Source of the DNA: Candidatus Rokuibacteriota bacterium
Lineage (GTDB): Bacteria > Methylomirabilota > Methylomirabilia > Rokubacteriales > CSP1-6
NCBI GenBank assembly: GCA_003220435.1
Contig: QHSL01000077.1
Coordinates: 1 to 59,716, forward strand
DNA: 59,716 nt
Direction: 5' to 3'
Part shown: positions 49,892 through 59,283 of the stretch, piece by piece
Position numbering within the stretch: position 1 is the stretch's first letter
How the letters are laid out: every line of letters starts with the position of its first letter
Translations under genes and position numbers: made by a program
Notes under the pieces: model-generated
Told to the model about the DNA's origin: nothing
Databases searched by the model: none
What the model saw: the letters and a program-made list of their open reading frames with translations, nothing else

Positions 49892-51882
49892 GCCGCGTCC
49901 TCGTCGTCACCGAGACGTCCCGAAGCCATGGTGAGTTTCGGCGACCGTGGGTACGCGCGCTCTACGGCCTGCACGTGCGGCGGTACCGCCGCGCCGTCGC
50001 GGCGGCCCTCTCGCGGCTGGCGCCCGGCGACGACGTCACGCTGCTTGCGGGCCGCGAGCTCGTTGACCGCGCGGCGCTGCCGGGCGGCGTGCGCCTGCGC
50101 CTGTACGACGAAGAATCGTTCAAGACCGAGGCCGATCCGCTGGCCGACCTCGGGTCGCGGCTCGTCGCCGCGTGGTGGCCGCGACGCTCGGCCGAGCCGG
50201 CGCTCTCGGTGCACGGGGTCTGGCTCCCCGATCTCCTGCCCGTCGCCAAGGGCATCCTGCTCCGGCTCGAGGTGTTCGAATCGCTCGCGGCGATCGAGCG
50301 GGTGATGGACGAGGTCAAGCCGCAGCGCCTCGTGCTCCTGACCGGCGCGTCGACCGCCGAGCGCGTGGCGCGGGCCTTCGGTGAGGATCGCGGGATCGCC
50401 GTGAGCCCGGCGGCGCCCATGGCCTCGGCATTCGCACTGGCCGCGCTCGGCCGCGCGCTCCGCATCCGCGAAGAGCGACGCGTGCTCCGCCAGCTTCTGC
50501 ATCAGGCGCGACGCTCGCCGCCGGCGCCGGCGGGCCGCCCGCGGATCGTGTTCACGGCGTGCCAGACACGCCACTTCGAGATGGTCGAGCCGCTCGCCGT
50601 GAGCCTGCACCAGGCCCGGGTTGGCGCGACCGTGCTGGCCGCGTCGGTCGACGCCGCGATGGACGCGAGGCTGGCGCGCGTCGGGGCCGCCGGCGTGCCG
50701 TGCGCCTACTTCATGGATTACGTGCCGCGCCCTGACGCGCGCCGGATCGTCCGAGAGCTGCGACCGCTGCGGCGGCGCCTGCTCCAACGCCTCGACGCGG
50801 ATCCCGAGTACGAGGCGCTTTCGCGTCACGGCTCGGTGCGGCTCGCGCGCATCCTGCGCCCCTTCGCGGTCGACGCGCTGAGCCGGAGCATCGTGATCGC
50901 GCGCCTTTACCTCGAAGGCGCGGTGCGTTTCCTCGATGCCCGGGCGCCCGACGCCGTCGTGATCGCCAGCGACCGGCGCTACGCCGAGCGTGCGCTGGCC
51001 CTGGCCGCGCGGGCTCGCGGCATCCCGACCCTGCTGTTCTGGGGCGCTTCGCTGCTGAGCCGCGATCGAACCAACACGTTCGAGGTCGCCGACCGGCTCC
51101 TGCTGATCGGTGACGACGTGCGTGCCGCCCTGGTGACGCAGGGGATTGAGCCGCGCCGCCTCACGGTCGTCGGCGACCCGCGCTCGAACGCCGCCAGGCT
51201 CGAGGACCGGGCCGCGCTCCGCGAGCGGGTCTTCTCCGAGCTCGCGTTGGCGTCGGGCCGCCCGCTGGTGGTCCTCGTGTCCAAGTACGCCTCGGTGCTC
51301 TTCTCGTCCGAGGAGAAGGAAGCGTTCTACCGGACCGTCGCGGGCGCGGTCGAGCGGCTCGGTCAGCCGCATGTGATGCGGCTCGCTCAGCCGCACGTGG
51401 TGATCAAGGTTCACCCGAACGAGCACCTGCCGCTGCTGCGCGAGCAGGTGCGCGAGTGGGGATGGCGCGACGCGGTGCTGACCCAGTCGTACGACATCCA
51501 TCGGCTGTTCCGCGCCGCCGACGTCGCGGTGATGGTGACGTCGATGGCCGGCGTCGAGGCGATGGCGATGGACTGTCCGGTGGTCGCGGTCCAGACGCGG
51601 GGCAAGGACTTCGAGGGCGACTACATGCCGGCCTACGTGAGCGAGGGCGCGGTCGCCCGGGTCGACATGGGCGACGCCGACGGCCTCGCCGCGGCGCTCG
51701 CCGGGCTCGTGAGCGAAGGACCGACCCGCGACGCGCTGTTGGCGCGCGGACGAGCGTTCGCGGCGCGATACCTCCATCCCGTCGACGGCCGACTCACCGA
51801 CCGGCTCGTCGGCGTGGTGGCGGAGGTCGAGGCCGAGCTCACCGCGCGCGGTGCCGGGCGCGCGCCGGCGGGACGCTTGTGA
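49888..51882 (+). CDS. Capsule/polysialyltransferase-like GT-B glycosyltransferase
   Basis: 664 residues from the GTG at 49888. The first 200 or so residues form an Arg-rich alpha/beta domain of unknown type. About 210-640 resemble capsule polysaccharide and CDP-glycerol-type GT-B enzymes: IVFTACQTRHFEMVEPLAVS, then LLFWGASLLSRDRTNTFEVA, and the donor-site region HVVIKVHPNEHLPLLREQV followed by ADVAVMVTSMAGVEAMAMDC. Its position between neuD and neuB with 4-base overlaps on both sides suggests that it transfers the CMP-activated nonulosonic acid. No named family fits the whole length. Confidence 0.7.
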   Translation: MSRVLVVTETSRSHGEFRRPWVRALYGLHVRRYRRAVAAALSRLAPGDDVTLLAGRELVDRAALPGGVRLRLYDEESFKTEADPLADLGSRLVAAWWPRRSAEPALSVHGVWLPDLLPVAKGILLRLEVFESLAAIERVMDEVKPQRLVLLTGASTAERVARAFGEDRGIAVSPAAPMASAFALAALGRALRIREERRVLRQLLHQARRSPPAPAGRPRIVFTACQTRHFEMVEPLAVSLHQARVGATVLAASVDAAMDARLARVGAAGVPCAYFMDYVPRPDARRIVRELRPLRRRLLQRLDADPEYEALSRHGSVRLARILRPFAVDALSRSIVIARLYLEGAVRFLDARAPDAVVIASDRRYAERALALAARARGIPTLLFWGASLLSRDRTNTFEVADRLLLIGDDVRAALVTQGIEPRRLTVVGDPRSNAARLEDRAALRERVFSELALASGRPLVVLVSKYASVLFSSEEKEAFYRTVAGAVERLGQPHVMRLAQPHVVIKVHPNEHLPLLREQVREWGWRDAVLTQSYDIHRLFRAADVAVMVTSMAGVEAMAMDCPVVAVQTRGKDFEGDYMPAYVSEGAVARVDMGDADGLAAALAGLVSEGPTRDALLARGRAFAARYLHPVDGRLTDRLVGVVAEVEAELTARGAGRAPAGRL

Positions 51883-52940
51883 GCCCGGCGACCCTTCGCG
51901 TCGGCGACCGCCTGATCGGCGTGGGCGCTCCCGTGTTCGTGATCGCGGAGGCCGGCGTCAACCACAACGGCGATCCCGAGCTGGCGCGGAAGCTGGTTGC
52001 CGCGGCCGCCGCGGCGGGCGCCGACGCGGTGAAGTTCCAGACGTTTCGCACGGAGGCGCTGGTGGCGCGCACGGCGCCGAAGGCCGCATACCAGGTGGAG
52101 ACCACCGGCGGCGGCGAAAGCCAGCTGGAGATGCTGCGCAAGCTGGAGCTCGGGCCCGCGGCGCACGCCACGCTCCGCGACGAGAGCGCCAAGCGCGGGA
52201 TCCTCTTCTTCTCGTCGCCGTTCGACGAGGCGAGCGCCGACGCGCTCGAGGCGCTGGGCGTGGCGCTCTTCAAGGTCCCGTCGGGAGAGATCACGAATCT
52301 GCCGTTCCTCCGTCACCTCGCGGGCAAGCGTCGCCCGCTGATCGTGTCGACCGGGATGTCGACGCTCGACGAGGTCGCGGCCGCGGTCACGGCGATCCGC
52401 GAGGCCGGCGATCCGCCGATCGCGCTCCTGCACTGTTTGAGCTCCTACCCGGCCCCCGTCGAGGAGACGAACCTGCGCGCGATGGACACGCTGAGCGCGC
52501 GCTTCGGCTGTCCGGTTGGGCTGTCGGATCACACGACCGGCATCGACATCGCGATCGCCGCGGTGGCCCGGGGCGCCACGATCGTCGAGAAGCATCTGAC
52601 CCTCGACAAGGGACTGCTGGGCCCCGACCATCGCGCCTCGCTCGATCCGGACGAGCTGGCCAGCCTCATCGGCGCGATCCGGCGGGTCGAGTCGGCGCTG
52701 GGGGACGGGGACAAGCGGCCGAAGCCGTCGGAGGCCGACACGCGCCGGGTCGCCCGCAAGAGCCTGGTCGCCGCGCGGCCCATCCGTGCCGGCGAGCGGC
52801 TCACGCGCGACCTGATCGCGATCAAGCGGCCGGGCACCGGCATCTCGCCGGCCGAGCTCGATCGCGCGCTCGGCCGCGTGGTCGTGCGCGCGCTCGCCGG
52901 CGACGACGTCATCGACTGGGCTGCGCTGGGGGACGCGTGA
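51879..52940 (+). CDS. neuB: N-acetylneuraminate/legionaminate synthase (NeuB family)
   Basis: 353 residues, the normal length. The TIM barrel contains IAEAGVNHNGDPELA, DAVKFQTFRTEALV, KVPSGEITNLPFLRHLA and PVGLSDHT. The C-terminal antifreeze-like SAF domain is at about 290-353 (SLVAARPIRAGERLTRDLIA, then KRPGTGISP). The enzyme condenses phosphoenolpyruvate with ManNAc or its 4-amino-deoxy analogue. GTGA overlaps tie it to both neighbours. Sequence alone does not separate NeuB from LegI. Confidence 0.9.
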   Translation: MSPATLRVGDRLIGVGAPVFVIAEAGVNHNGDPELARKLVAAAAAAGADAVKFQTFRTEALVARTAPKAAYQVETTGGGESQLEMLRKLELGPAAHATLRDESAKRGILFFSSPFDEASADALEALGVALFKVPSGEITNLPFLRHLAGKRRPLIVSTGMSTLDEVAAAVTAIREAGDPPIALLHCLSSYPAPVEETNLRAMDTLSARFGCPVGLSDHTTGIDIAIAAVARGATIVEKHLTLDKGLLGPDHRASLDPDELASLIGAIRRVESALGDGDKRPKPSEADTRRVARKSLVAARPIRAGERLTRDLIAIKRPGTGISPAELDRALGRVVVRALAGDDVIDWAALGDA

Positions 52941-54115
52941 GCACCCGACAGCGCGTGATCGGCGTGGTCACGGTGAGCCGCTCCGACTACGGGCATCTCG
53001 TCCCCGTCCTCGAGGCGATCCGCGACGCTCCTGATCTCGAGCTCCGGTTGCTGGCGGCCGGCATGCACCTGTCCGCCAACTTCGGCCGTACCGTGGACGT
53101 GATCAGCGCCGACGGCTGGCCGATCGCCGAGCAGGTGCCGATGCTGGAGGACTCCGATACTCCTGAGGCGGTCGCGGCGTCCACCGGGCGGGGAGTCGCC
53201 CGCTTCGCGCACGCCTACGCGCGGCAGCGTCTCGATCTCGTCGTGGTGCTGGGCGACCGGTTCGAGATGCTCTCCGCCGCCGTGGCCGCGTTGCCGTTCG
53301 CGCTCCCGGTGGCTCACATCCACGGCGGCGAGGCGTCGGAAGGCGCGATGGACAACCAGATCCGCCATGCGATCACCAAGCTGGCGCATCTGCACTTCGC
53401 CTCGGCGCCGGAGCACGCGCGGCGGATCGCCGCGATGGGCGAGGAGAGCTGGCGGATCCACAACGTCGGTGCGCCCGGCTTGGATCGGATTTGTGGATTT
53501 ACGCCGCTGTCGCGCGCCGAGGTGGCGAGCGCGCTGCGGCTGCCGCCCGCCGGGCCGTGGCTGATCGTGACGTTCCACCCGGTCACGCTCGAGTACGGCG
53601 ACACTGCCGCGCACGTCGACGAGCTGCTCGCCGCGCTCGAGAAGGTGGACGACGCCACGCTGATCGTGACCTATCCGAACGCCGACACCGCGGGCCGTAT
53701 CGTCATCGACCGGATCGAGGAGCTGGCCGCCCGCTCGCCCCGGGTGCGGCTCGCGCGGAGCCTCGGCGACCGGCTCTACCTCTCGCTGCTCGCGCACGCC
53801 GACGCGATGGTCGGCAACTCCTCGAGCGGGCTCATCGAGGCGCCCTCGTTCGCGCTGCCGGTCGTGAACGTCGGCAGCCGGCAGCGCGGCCGCCTGCGCG
53901 GCGCCAACGTCGTCGACGTCGAGCCGGGGCGTGACGAGATCCTCCAGGCGATCCACACGGCGCTGGCGCCCGCCTTCCGCCAGCGGCTCGAAGGGCTGGC
54001 CAGCCCCTACGGCGACGGCCATGCCTCCGCGCGCATCGTGAAGGTGTTGCGCGAGGCGGTGCTGGACGCGCGGATGATCCAGAAGCGCGAGCGAGACGAT
54101 GACCCGGCTCGTTGA
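52937..54115 (+). CDS. neuC: Hydrolysing NDP-GlcNAc-type 2-epimerase (NeuC/LegG family)
   Basis: 392 residues from the GTG at 52937. Family marks are VTVSRSDYGHLVPVLEAI, VVLGDRFEMLSAAVAALPFA, AHIHGGEASEGAMDNQIRH and VGNSSSGLIEAPSF, all of the hydrolysing 2-epimerases that release ManNAc (NeuC) or 2,4-diacetamido-trideoxymannose (LegG) from the NDP-sugar. It feeds NeuB, whose gene lies immediately upstream. Confidence 0.88.
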   Translation: MSTRQRVIGVVTVSRSDYGHLVPVLEAIRDAPDLELRLLAAGMHLSANFGRTVDVISADGWPIAEQVPMLEDSDTPEAVAASTGRGVARFAHAYARQRLDLVVVLGDRFEMLSAAVAALPFALPVAHIHGGEASEGAMDNQIRHAITKLAHLHFASAPEHARRIAAMGEESWRIHNVGAPGLDRICGFTPLSRAEVASALRLPPAGPWLIVTFHPVTLEYGDTAAHVDELLAALEKVDDATLIVTYPNADTAGRIVIDRIEELAARSPRVRLARSLGDRLYLSLLAHADAMVGNSSSGLIEAPSFALPVVNVGSRQRGRLRGANVVDVEPGRDEILQAIHTALAPAFRQRLEGLASPYGDGHASARIVKVLREAVLDARMIQKRERDDDPAR

Positions 54116-55157
54116 CGTCCTCGTGGCCGAGGGCTCGACCCTCCGCGGCGCCCTCGAGCTGATGACCCGGAGCGGCCGACAGATCGCGCTCGTCGTGGAC
54201 GGCGAGCGGCGCCTCCTCGGCCTCGTCACCGACGGCGACGTCCGCAAGGCGATCCTGCGCGGGACCACCCTCGAGGCCAAGGTCGACGAGGTCATGAACC
54301 GCACGCCAGTCGTGGTGCAGGCCGGACTCTCGCGCGACGAGACGCTCGCGCTGATGCGGAGCCGCGCGATCCGTCACGTCCCGGTGCTCGACGCGCGGCG
54401 CGCCGTCGTGGACGTGCTCCGGCTCGAGGACTTGCTGGCGCCGGCAGCGCCGCTGGCGAACCGCGCGGTCATCATGGCGGGCGGTGAGGGCCGACGGCTT
54501 CGCCCCCTCACGGAAGCGACGCCGAAGCCGATGCTTCGCGTCGGCGGCCGGCCGATCCTCGAATTGCTGATCGAGCGGCTTCATCAGTCGGGGATCGTGG
54601 ACGTGCTGATCACGCTGCGCCACAAGTCGGAGATGATCCGCGACCATCTGGGCGACGGCGGCCGGCTCGGCGTGCGCATCGAGTACGTCGAAGAGTCGGA
54701 GCCGCTCGGCACGATGGGAGCCCTGACCCTGGTGCGCGGCGCCCGGCAGCTGCCGATCCTCGTGGTGAACGGTGACATCCTCACGAAGTGCGACTTCCGC
54801 GCGATGCTCGAGTTCCACGGCAGCCGAGGCGGCGCGGCCATGACCGTGGGTGTCTCGCTCTACCAGGTCGACATCCCGTACGGCGAGTTCGTGCTCCGGG
54901 GCGAGCGCATCGAGCGCGTCGAGGAGAAACCGCGGAAGGAATTCCCGATCAACGCCGGCATCTACGTGATCGAGCCGTCGGTCGTGGACATGATGCCGCA
55001 TGGGCAGTACGTCGACGCGCCGGAGCTGATCCGGCTGCTCATCGGTCGGGGCGCGCACGTCGCCGCGTACGCGATCCGCGAGTACTGGCTCGACGTGGGG
55101 CGTCACCCGGACCTCGAGAAGGCCAATCGCGACGTGGCCGAAGGGCTCCTGGATTGA
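54099..55157 (+). CDS. CBS-domain sugar nucleotidyltransferase (PtmE-like)
   Basis: 352 residues. A pair of CBS domains occupies about 1-115 (LVTDGDVRKAILRGTTLEAK, then MRSRAIRHVPVLDARRAVVD). A nucleotidyltransferase domain follows from about 124 (IMAGGEGRRLRPLTEATPKP, later VVNGDILTKCDFRAML). The architecture is that of Campylobacter PtmE, which makes GDP-GlcNAc for legionaminic acid. This is one reason to favour a legionaminic-type product. CBS domains often bind adenine nucleotides as energy sensors. It overlaps neuC by 17 bases. Confidence 0.83.
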   Translation: MTRLVDVLVAEGSTLRGALELMTRSGRQIALVVDGERRLLGLVTDGDVRKAILRGTTLEAKVDEVMNRTPVVVQAGLSRDETLALMRSRAIRHVPVLDARRAVVDVLRLEDLLAPAAPLANRAVIMAGGEGRRLRPLTEATPKPMLRVGGRPILELLIERLHQSGIVDVLITLRHKSEMIRDHLGDGGRLGVRIEYVEESEPLGTMGALTLVRGARQLPILVVNGDILTKCDFRAMLEFHGSRGGAAMTVGVSLYQVDIPYGEFVLRGERIERVEEKPRKEFPINAGIYVIEPSVVDMMPHGQYVDAPELIRLLIGRGAHVAAYAIREYWLDVGRHPDLEKANRDVAEGLLD

Positions 55158-56449
55158 CCCGTGTCGCGGTCGTCGGTCTCGGCTACGTCGGGCTCACGCT
55201 CGCGGTGGCGCTCGCGCGCCGCGGCGTCGCGGTCGTGGGCTACGACCGCGAGCCGAGCGTCGTCGCGGCGCTCCAGGCCGGCCGGGCGCATCTCTACGAG
55301 CCGGGCATCGCGGACGAGCTCGGCGCGCTCCTCGGCGCCCGCCTGCGCATCGTCTCGACGCTCCCCGCCGAGCCGGTGGACGCCGCGGTGCTCTGCGTGT
55401 CGACACCGGTGGACGCGGCGACCCACGCGCCGGTGCTGGAGCCGCTGCGGGCCGCCGCGCGCTCCGTCGCGACGGCGCTTGGGCCCGAGACGCTGGTGAT
55501 CGTGCGCTCCACGGTTCCGGTGGGGGCCAGCCGCACGGTCGTGTTGCCCGAGCTCGTCGCCCGCTGGGGCCGGGCGCGCCTGGCGTTCTGTCCCGAGCGG
55601 ACGATCCAGGGCCAGGCGCTGCGCGAGCTCGAGGAGCTGCCCCAGGTCGTCGGCGGGCTCGACGAGCCGAGCCGCGCCGCCGCCGAGGCACTGTTTCGAC
55701 GGCTGACGACCCGGACGGTTCCCGTCTCGTCCCTCGAAGCCGCGGAGATGGTCAAGCTCATCAACAACTGCCACACGGATCTGATCTACTCGTACGGCAA
55801 CGAGGTGGCGCTGATGGCCGAGCGGATGCGGCTCGACCCGCTCGAGCTGATCCGCGCCGCGAACCTCGACTATCCGCGGCCAGATCTGGCGAAGCCCGGC
55901 TTCGTCGGCGGCGGCTGCCTGTCGAAGGATCCCTATATTCTGATCGAGAGCGCGCGCGCCGTGGGCCACACGCCGTGGCTCGTCGGCGAGTCCCGCGCGC
56001 TGAACGAGCACCTGCCCGGCCACGTCGCGCGTCGCTTCCTCGAGCTCTTGCGCGAGACGCGCGGTGAGGTGAAGGGCGCGCGCGTGCTCCTGCTCGGCTT
56101 CGCGTACAAGGGGTGGCCGCCGACCGACGACATGCGGGGCGCGCCGGTCCTGCCGATGCTGCAGGTGCTGAACGGCTCCGGCGTCACGCTGCGCGGTCAC
56201 GATTTCCTCGTGGCGCCGAAGATCCTGGAAGGCCTCGGCGTGGGCGTGACGAGCGTCGGCGACGGATTCGCGGGCGCCGACGGCGTGCTCGTGATCACGA
56301 ATCACCCGGAGTACGCCAAGCTCGACCTGCCGCCGCTGCTCGCCTCGCTGCGAAAGCCGGCGCTGGTGTACGACTGCTGGCGCATCCTCGACGAGGAGAC
56401 GGTCCGCGCCGAGCCGCACGTTCGCTACGCGGGGATCGGCTATGGCTAG
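55154..56449 (+). CDS. UDP-sugar 6-dehydrogenase (UGDH/WecC family)
   Basis: 431 residues from a TTG at 55154 (TTGA overlap). The NAD site VVGLGYVGLTLAVALARRG is at 6-24. The middle domain has AEMVKLINNCHTDLIYSYGN with the catalytic Lys, and the nucleophile is the Cys in GFVGGGCLSKDPYIL. The C-terminal UDP-binding domain has LLGFAYKGWPPTDDMRG. The enzyme oxidises a UDP-hexose or UDP-HexNAc to the uronic acid, so the glycan probably contains an acidic sugar as well as the nonulosonic acid. Confidence 0.87.
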   Translation: MTRVAVVGLGYVGLTLAVALARRGVAVVGYDREPSVVAALQAGRAHLYEPGIADELGALLGARLRIVSTLPAEPVDAAVLCVSTPVDAATHAPVLEPLRAAARSVATALGPETLVIVRSTVPVGASRTVVLPELVARWGRARLAFCPERTIQGQALRELEELPQVVGGLDEPSRAAAEALFRRLTTRTVPVSSLEAAEMVKLINNCHTDLIYSYGNEVALMAERMRLDPLELIRAANLDYPRPDLAKPGFVGGGCLSKDPYILIESARAVGHTPWLVGESRALNEHLPGHVARRFLELLRETRGEVKGARVLLLGFAYKGWPPTDDMRGAPVLPMLQVLNGSGVTLRGHDFLVAPKILEGLGVGVTSVGDGFAGADGVLVITNHPEYAKLDLPPLLASLRKPALVYDCWRILDEETVRAEPHVRYAGIGYG

Positions 56450-57425
56450 GATCCTGATCCTGGGCGGCGCGGGCTTCGTCGGCTATCACCTGGCCCGGCG
56501 CCTGGCCGAGACGCCGAGCAACCGCATCACGCTCGTCGACGATCTCTCCCGCGGCCGCGCCGACACCGAGCTCACCGCGCTGCTCGCACGCCCGTCGGTG
56601 GAGCTCGTGCGGGCGGATCTGACGGACCCCGCCGCGCTCGCGCCGCTGCCGCGCCAGTGGGACCAGGTCCTGGCACTCGCGGCCGTCGTCGGCGTGCGCC
56701 CAGTCACCGACGACCCGGCGCGCGTGATCCGTGTGAACACGCTGGCCACGCTGAACGTGCTGGAGTGGGCGACGCCCGACGCGGGGGTCCTCTTCTTCTC
56801 GTCGACGAGCGAGACGTACGCGGGCGGCGTCAGCCGCGGCGCCGTGCCGGTGCCCACGCCGGAGACGGTCCCACTCTCGGTGGACGACGTCGCCAGCCCG
56901 CGGCTCGCCTACGCGGCGAGCAAGATCCTGGGCGAGGCGGCGGTGATCCACTACGCCGCGGCGAAGAAGCTTCGCTTCGTGATCGGCCGCCTGCACAACG
57001 TGTACGGGCCTCGGATGGGCGCCGATCACGTCATCCCCGAGCTCAGCCTGCGCGCGCTCGATCGGGAGGACCCGTTCCGGGTCTACGGCGCCGAGCAGCG
57101 GCGCGCGTTCTGCCACGTGGACGACGCGGTCGACGCGATCCTGCGCCTCATCGACAGCGAGCGCGCGTGGGGCGAGATCGTGAACATCGGCAACGACACG
57201 GAAGAGACCACGATCGCCGACCTCCTGGCTCTCGTGCTCCGGACCGCGAACTTCGCGCCGCGCGTGCAGACCCTGCCGGCGCCGGCGGGATCGGTTCCGC
57301 GCCGCTGTCCGGATCTCACGAAGCTCCGGGCGCTCACGGGCTACATGCCGAAGGTGGGCCTCGAGGCCGGAGTGCGCGACACGTTCGGGTGGTATCGCGC
57401 GTGGCGCGAGCGAGGGCGGCGGTGA
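56442..57425 (+). CDS. NAD-dependent sugar epimerase/dehydratase
   Basis: 327 residues. LGGAGFVGYHLARRLAE is at 7-23, FFSSTSETYAGG near 125 and the catalytic LAYAASKILGE near 165, with HNVYGPRMGADHVIPELSLR after it. It occupies the slot directly before the LegC aminotransferase where LegB (4,6-dehydratase) is usually found, but it does not look like typical LegB. It resembles UDP-glucuronate decarboxylase/epimerase-type SDRs, which would fit its UDP-sugar dehydrogenase neighbour (8-base overlap). Confidence 0.8.
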   Translation: MARILILGGAGFVGYHLARRLAETPSNRITLVDDLSRGRADTELTALLARPSVELVRADLTDPAALAPLPRQWDQVLALAAVVGVRPVTDDPARVIRVNTLATLNVLEWATPDAGVLFFSSTSETYAGGVSRGAVPVPTPETVPLSVDDVASPRLAYAASKILGEAAVIHYAAAKKLRFVIGRLHNVYGPRMGADHVIPELSLRALDREDPFRVYGAEQRRAFCHVDDAVDAILRLIDSERAWGEIVNIGNDTEETTIADLLALVLRTANFAPRVQTLPAPAGSVPRRCPDLTKLRALTGYMPKVGLEAGVRDTFGWYRAWRERGRR

Positions 57426-58582
57426 GCCAGCCTATCCCGAACGCGGTGCCGTGCCTGCGAGGCAACGAGTGGCTCTATCTCAAGGAGTGCCTCGACAGCA
57501 ACTGGGTGTCGTCGGTCGGTCCGTTCGTGGAGCGGTTCGAGCGAGCGCTGGCCTCGTGGGTCGGCGTGCGGCACGGCGTCGCCACCGTCAACGGCACCGC
57601 GGCGCTCCACGTGGCGCTCCTCGTCGCGGGCGTCGAGTCGGGCGACGAAGTCATCGTGCCGACGCTCACGTTCGCCGCCACCGCGAACGCCGTGCGCTAC
57701 TGTGGCGCCGTGCCCGTCTTCGTGGATTCGGAGCCGCGAACGTGGACGGTGGACCCCCAAAAGGTCGCGGACTTCCTCGCCCGCGAGTGCGACGTGCGCG
57801 GCGATCGCGTGGTGAACCGCGCGACCGGACGTCGCGTCCGCGCGATTCTGCCCGTCCACCTCTACGGCCACCCGGTCGACCTCGACCCGTTTCTCGAGCT
57901 CGCCGCGCGGCTTCCGCTGGCGCTGGTCGAGGACTCCGCGGAGGCGCTGGGCGCCCTCTACAAGGGGCGCCGCGTGGGCGCCCACGGTCTCACCGGCTGC
58001 CTGTCGTTCAACGGCAACAAGGTCATCACGTCAGGCGGCGGCGGGATGATCCTGACGAACGACGACGCGTTCGCGCGACGCGCGCACCACCTGACGCAGC
58101 AGGCCCGCGACCCGGGGCCGGAGTGGATCCACCGCGAGGTCGGCTTCAACTACCGGCTGACCAACATCCAGGCCGCCCTCGGCCTCGCGCAGGTCGAGCA
58201 GCTCGAGGGCTTCCTCGCCTCCAAGCGGGAAACCGCTCGCGCGTACGACGCGGCGCTCGCCGGGCTGGGCGGCGCCGAGCCTCTCGGGGAGGCGCCGTGG
58301 GCCAGCTCGAGCTTCTGGATGTACTCGACGCTCCTCGAGCCGGCCGACTACGGCGACGTCAGGGCGCTGATCGCGCGCGGCAACGCGGCCGGGATCCAGC
58401 TGCGCCCGCTCTGGCACCCGCTCCATCGACAGCCCGCCTTCGCGGAGCACCAGGTCTACCGGATCGAGGTCGCCGACCACCTCTACGCACGCGGGATTTC
58501 CTTGCCGTGCTCGGCGGGGATCACGGCTGAGGAGCGCGAGCGGGTGATCGCGTTCCTCGCCGGAGCGCGGGATCACCGTTGA
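57422..58582 (+). CDS. legC: PLP-dependent sugar aminotransferase, LegC type
   Basis: 386 residues from the GTG at 57422 (GTGA overlap). It follows the LegC family closely: LKECLDSNWVSSVGPFVERF, then VATVNGTAALHVALLVAGV, GDEVIVPTLTFAATANAVRY and LPVHLYGHPVDLDPFLEL; the PLP lysine is in LSFNGNKVITSGGGGMIL. LegC aminates C4 of an NDP-4-keto-6-deoxy sugar on the way to legionaminic acid. It is the last gene of the rightward operon and its end overlaps a convergent gene by 10 bases. Confidence 0.87.
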   Translation: MSQPIPNAVPCLRGNEWLYLKECLDSNWVSSVGPFVERFERALASWVGVRHGVATVNGTAALHVALLVAGVESGDEVIVPTLTFAATANAVRYCGAVPVFVDSEPRTWTVDPQKVADFLARECDVRGDRVVNRATGRRVRAILPVHLYGHPVDLDPFLELAARLPLALVEDSAEALGALYKGRRVGAHGLTGCLSFNGNKVITSGGGGMILTNDDAFARRAHHLTQQARDPGPEWIHREVGFNYRLTNIQAALGLAQVEQLEGFLASKRETARAYDAALAGLGGAEPLGEAPWASSSFWMYSTLLEPADYGDVRALIARGNAAGIQLRPLWHPLHRQPAFAEHQVYRIEVADHLYARGISLPCSAGITAEERERVIAFLAGARDHR

Positions 58583-59283
58583 TACGAGAAGAGGTGATCG
58601 AACAGCACGAGCTCGCCAGAGTCGGCGCGGCGTCCGACGACGTAGCTCGCGAGGCGGAAGAGCGCCTTGACCTCAACGCGCTGCAGATGCTCACCCGCGT
58701 GCTGGGCGGCGAGCTCCACCTCGACGTGGGTCTTCGGCGGCAGCGCGACCACTTGCGACGCGCGTCCGGTGGCGTAGTACGCGGTCACCTGGGCTTCGGC
58801 GGTCGAGAACCGCGCCGGGTTGCCGAGGAGCACCGAGTAGCGCTCGGCGAAGGCCCGCCGCAGGAAGATGTACGTCTCGAGGGTGTTGAGGCCCGTCGCG
58901 CCGATGCGATCGGGCACCCCGCCGAGGACCGCGTTGACGGCGTAGTAGAGCGCCGGTGCCGTCGAGCCCCGGCGGTGCAGAAACCCGTAGTGGTGGGGCC
59001 GGTACGGGAAGATCCGCTCGTCGTACCGCGCGTCGAGCAGTACCATCACGCGCGGCAGCGCGCCGGCCACCGAGCCGACCAGCGCGCCGAGGTTGAGAAT
59101 CTCCTGATGGGTGTCCATCGGGACGGCAACGAGGTGCTTGCCCTCGGGATCGTAGACCGCCAGGTCCAGGGAGGCGAGCCGGCGGCGCGCCCTCCGGTCT
59201 TGTTGATGGACCAGCTCGACCCGGTGCTCGTCGCCCGCCTCGTAGAACGTCGCCGAGAGCAGGGCCGAGAGGTTACTTGACAT
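58573..59283 (-). CDS. Hypothetical protein
   Basis: 236 residues, no family recognised. It has no signal peptide or long membrane helix. The N-terminal half is beta-rich (RVELVHQQDRRARRRLASLD, then LVAVPMDTHQEILNLGALV). The middle has VMVLLDARYDERIFPYRPHH and AVLGGVPDRIGATGLNTLET, which may shape an alpha/beta fold. It starts at ATG 59283, overlapping the preceding gene by 11 bases, so both are co-transcribed. It converges with the LegC gene. Confidence 0.6.
   Translation of the reverse strand: MSSNLSALLSATFYEAGDEHRVELVHQQDRRARRRLASLDLAVYDPEGKHLVAVPMDTHQEILNLGALVGSVAGALPRVMVLLDARYDERIFPYRPHHYGFLHRRGSTAPALYYAVNAVLGGVPDRIGATGLNTLETYIFLRRAFAERYSVLLGNPARFSTAEAQVTAYYATGRASQVVALPPKTHVEVELAAQHAGEHLQRVEVKALFRLASYVVGRRADSGELVLFDHLFSYQR

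Noticed and set aside
49690-51777. 695-codon minus-strand open frame opposite the glycosyltransferase
   Set aside because: Same shadow character; the plus strand carries the conserved motifs and operon overlaps.
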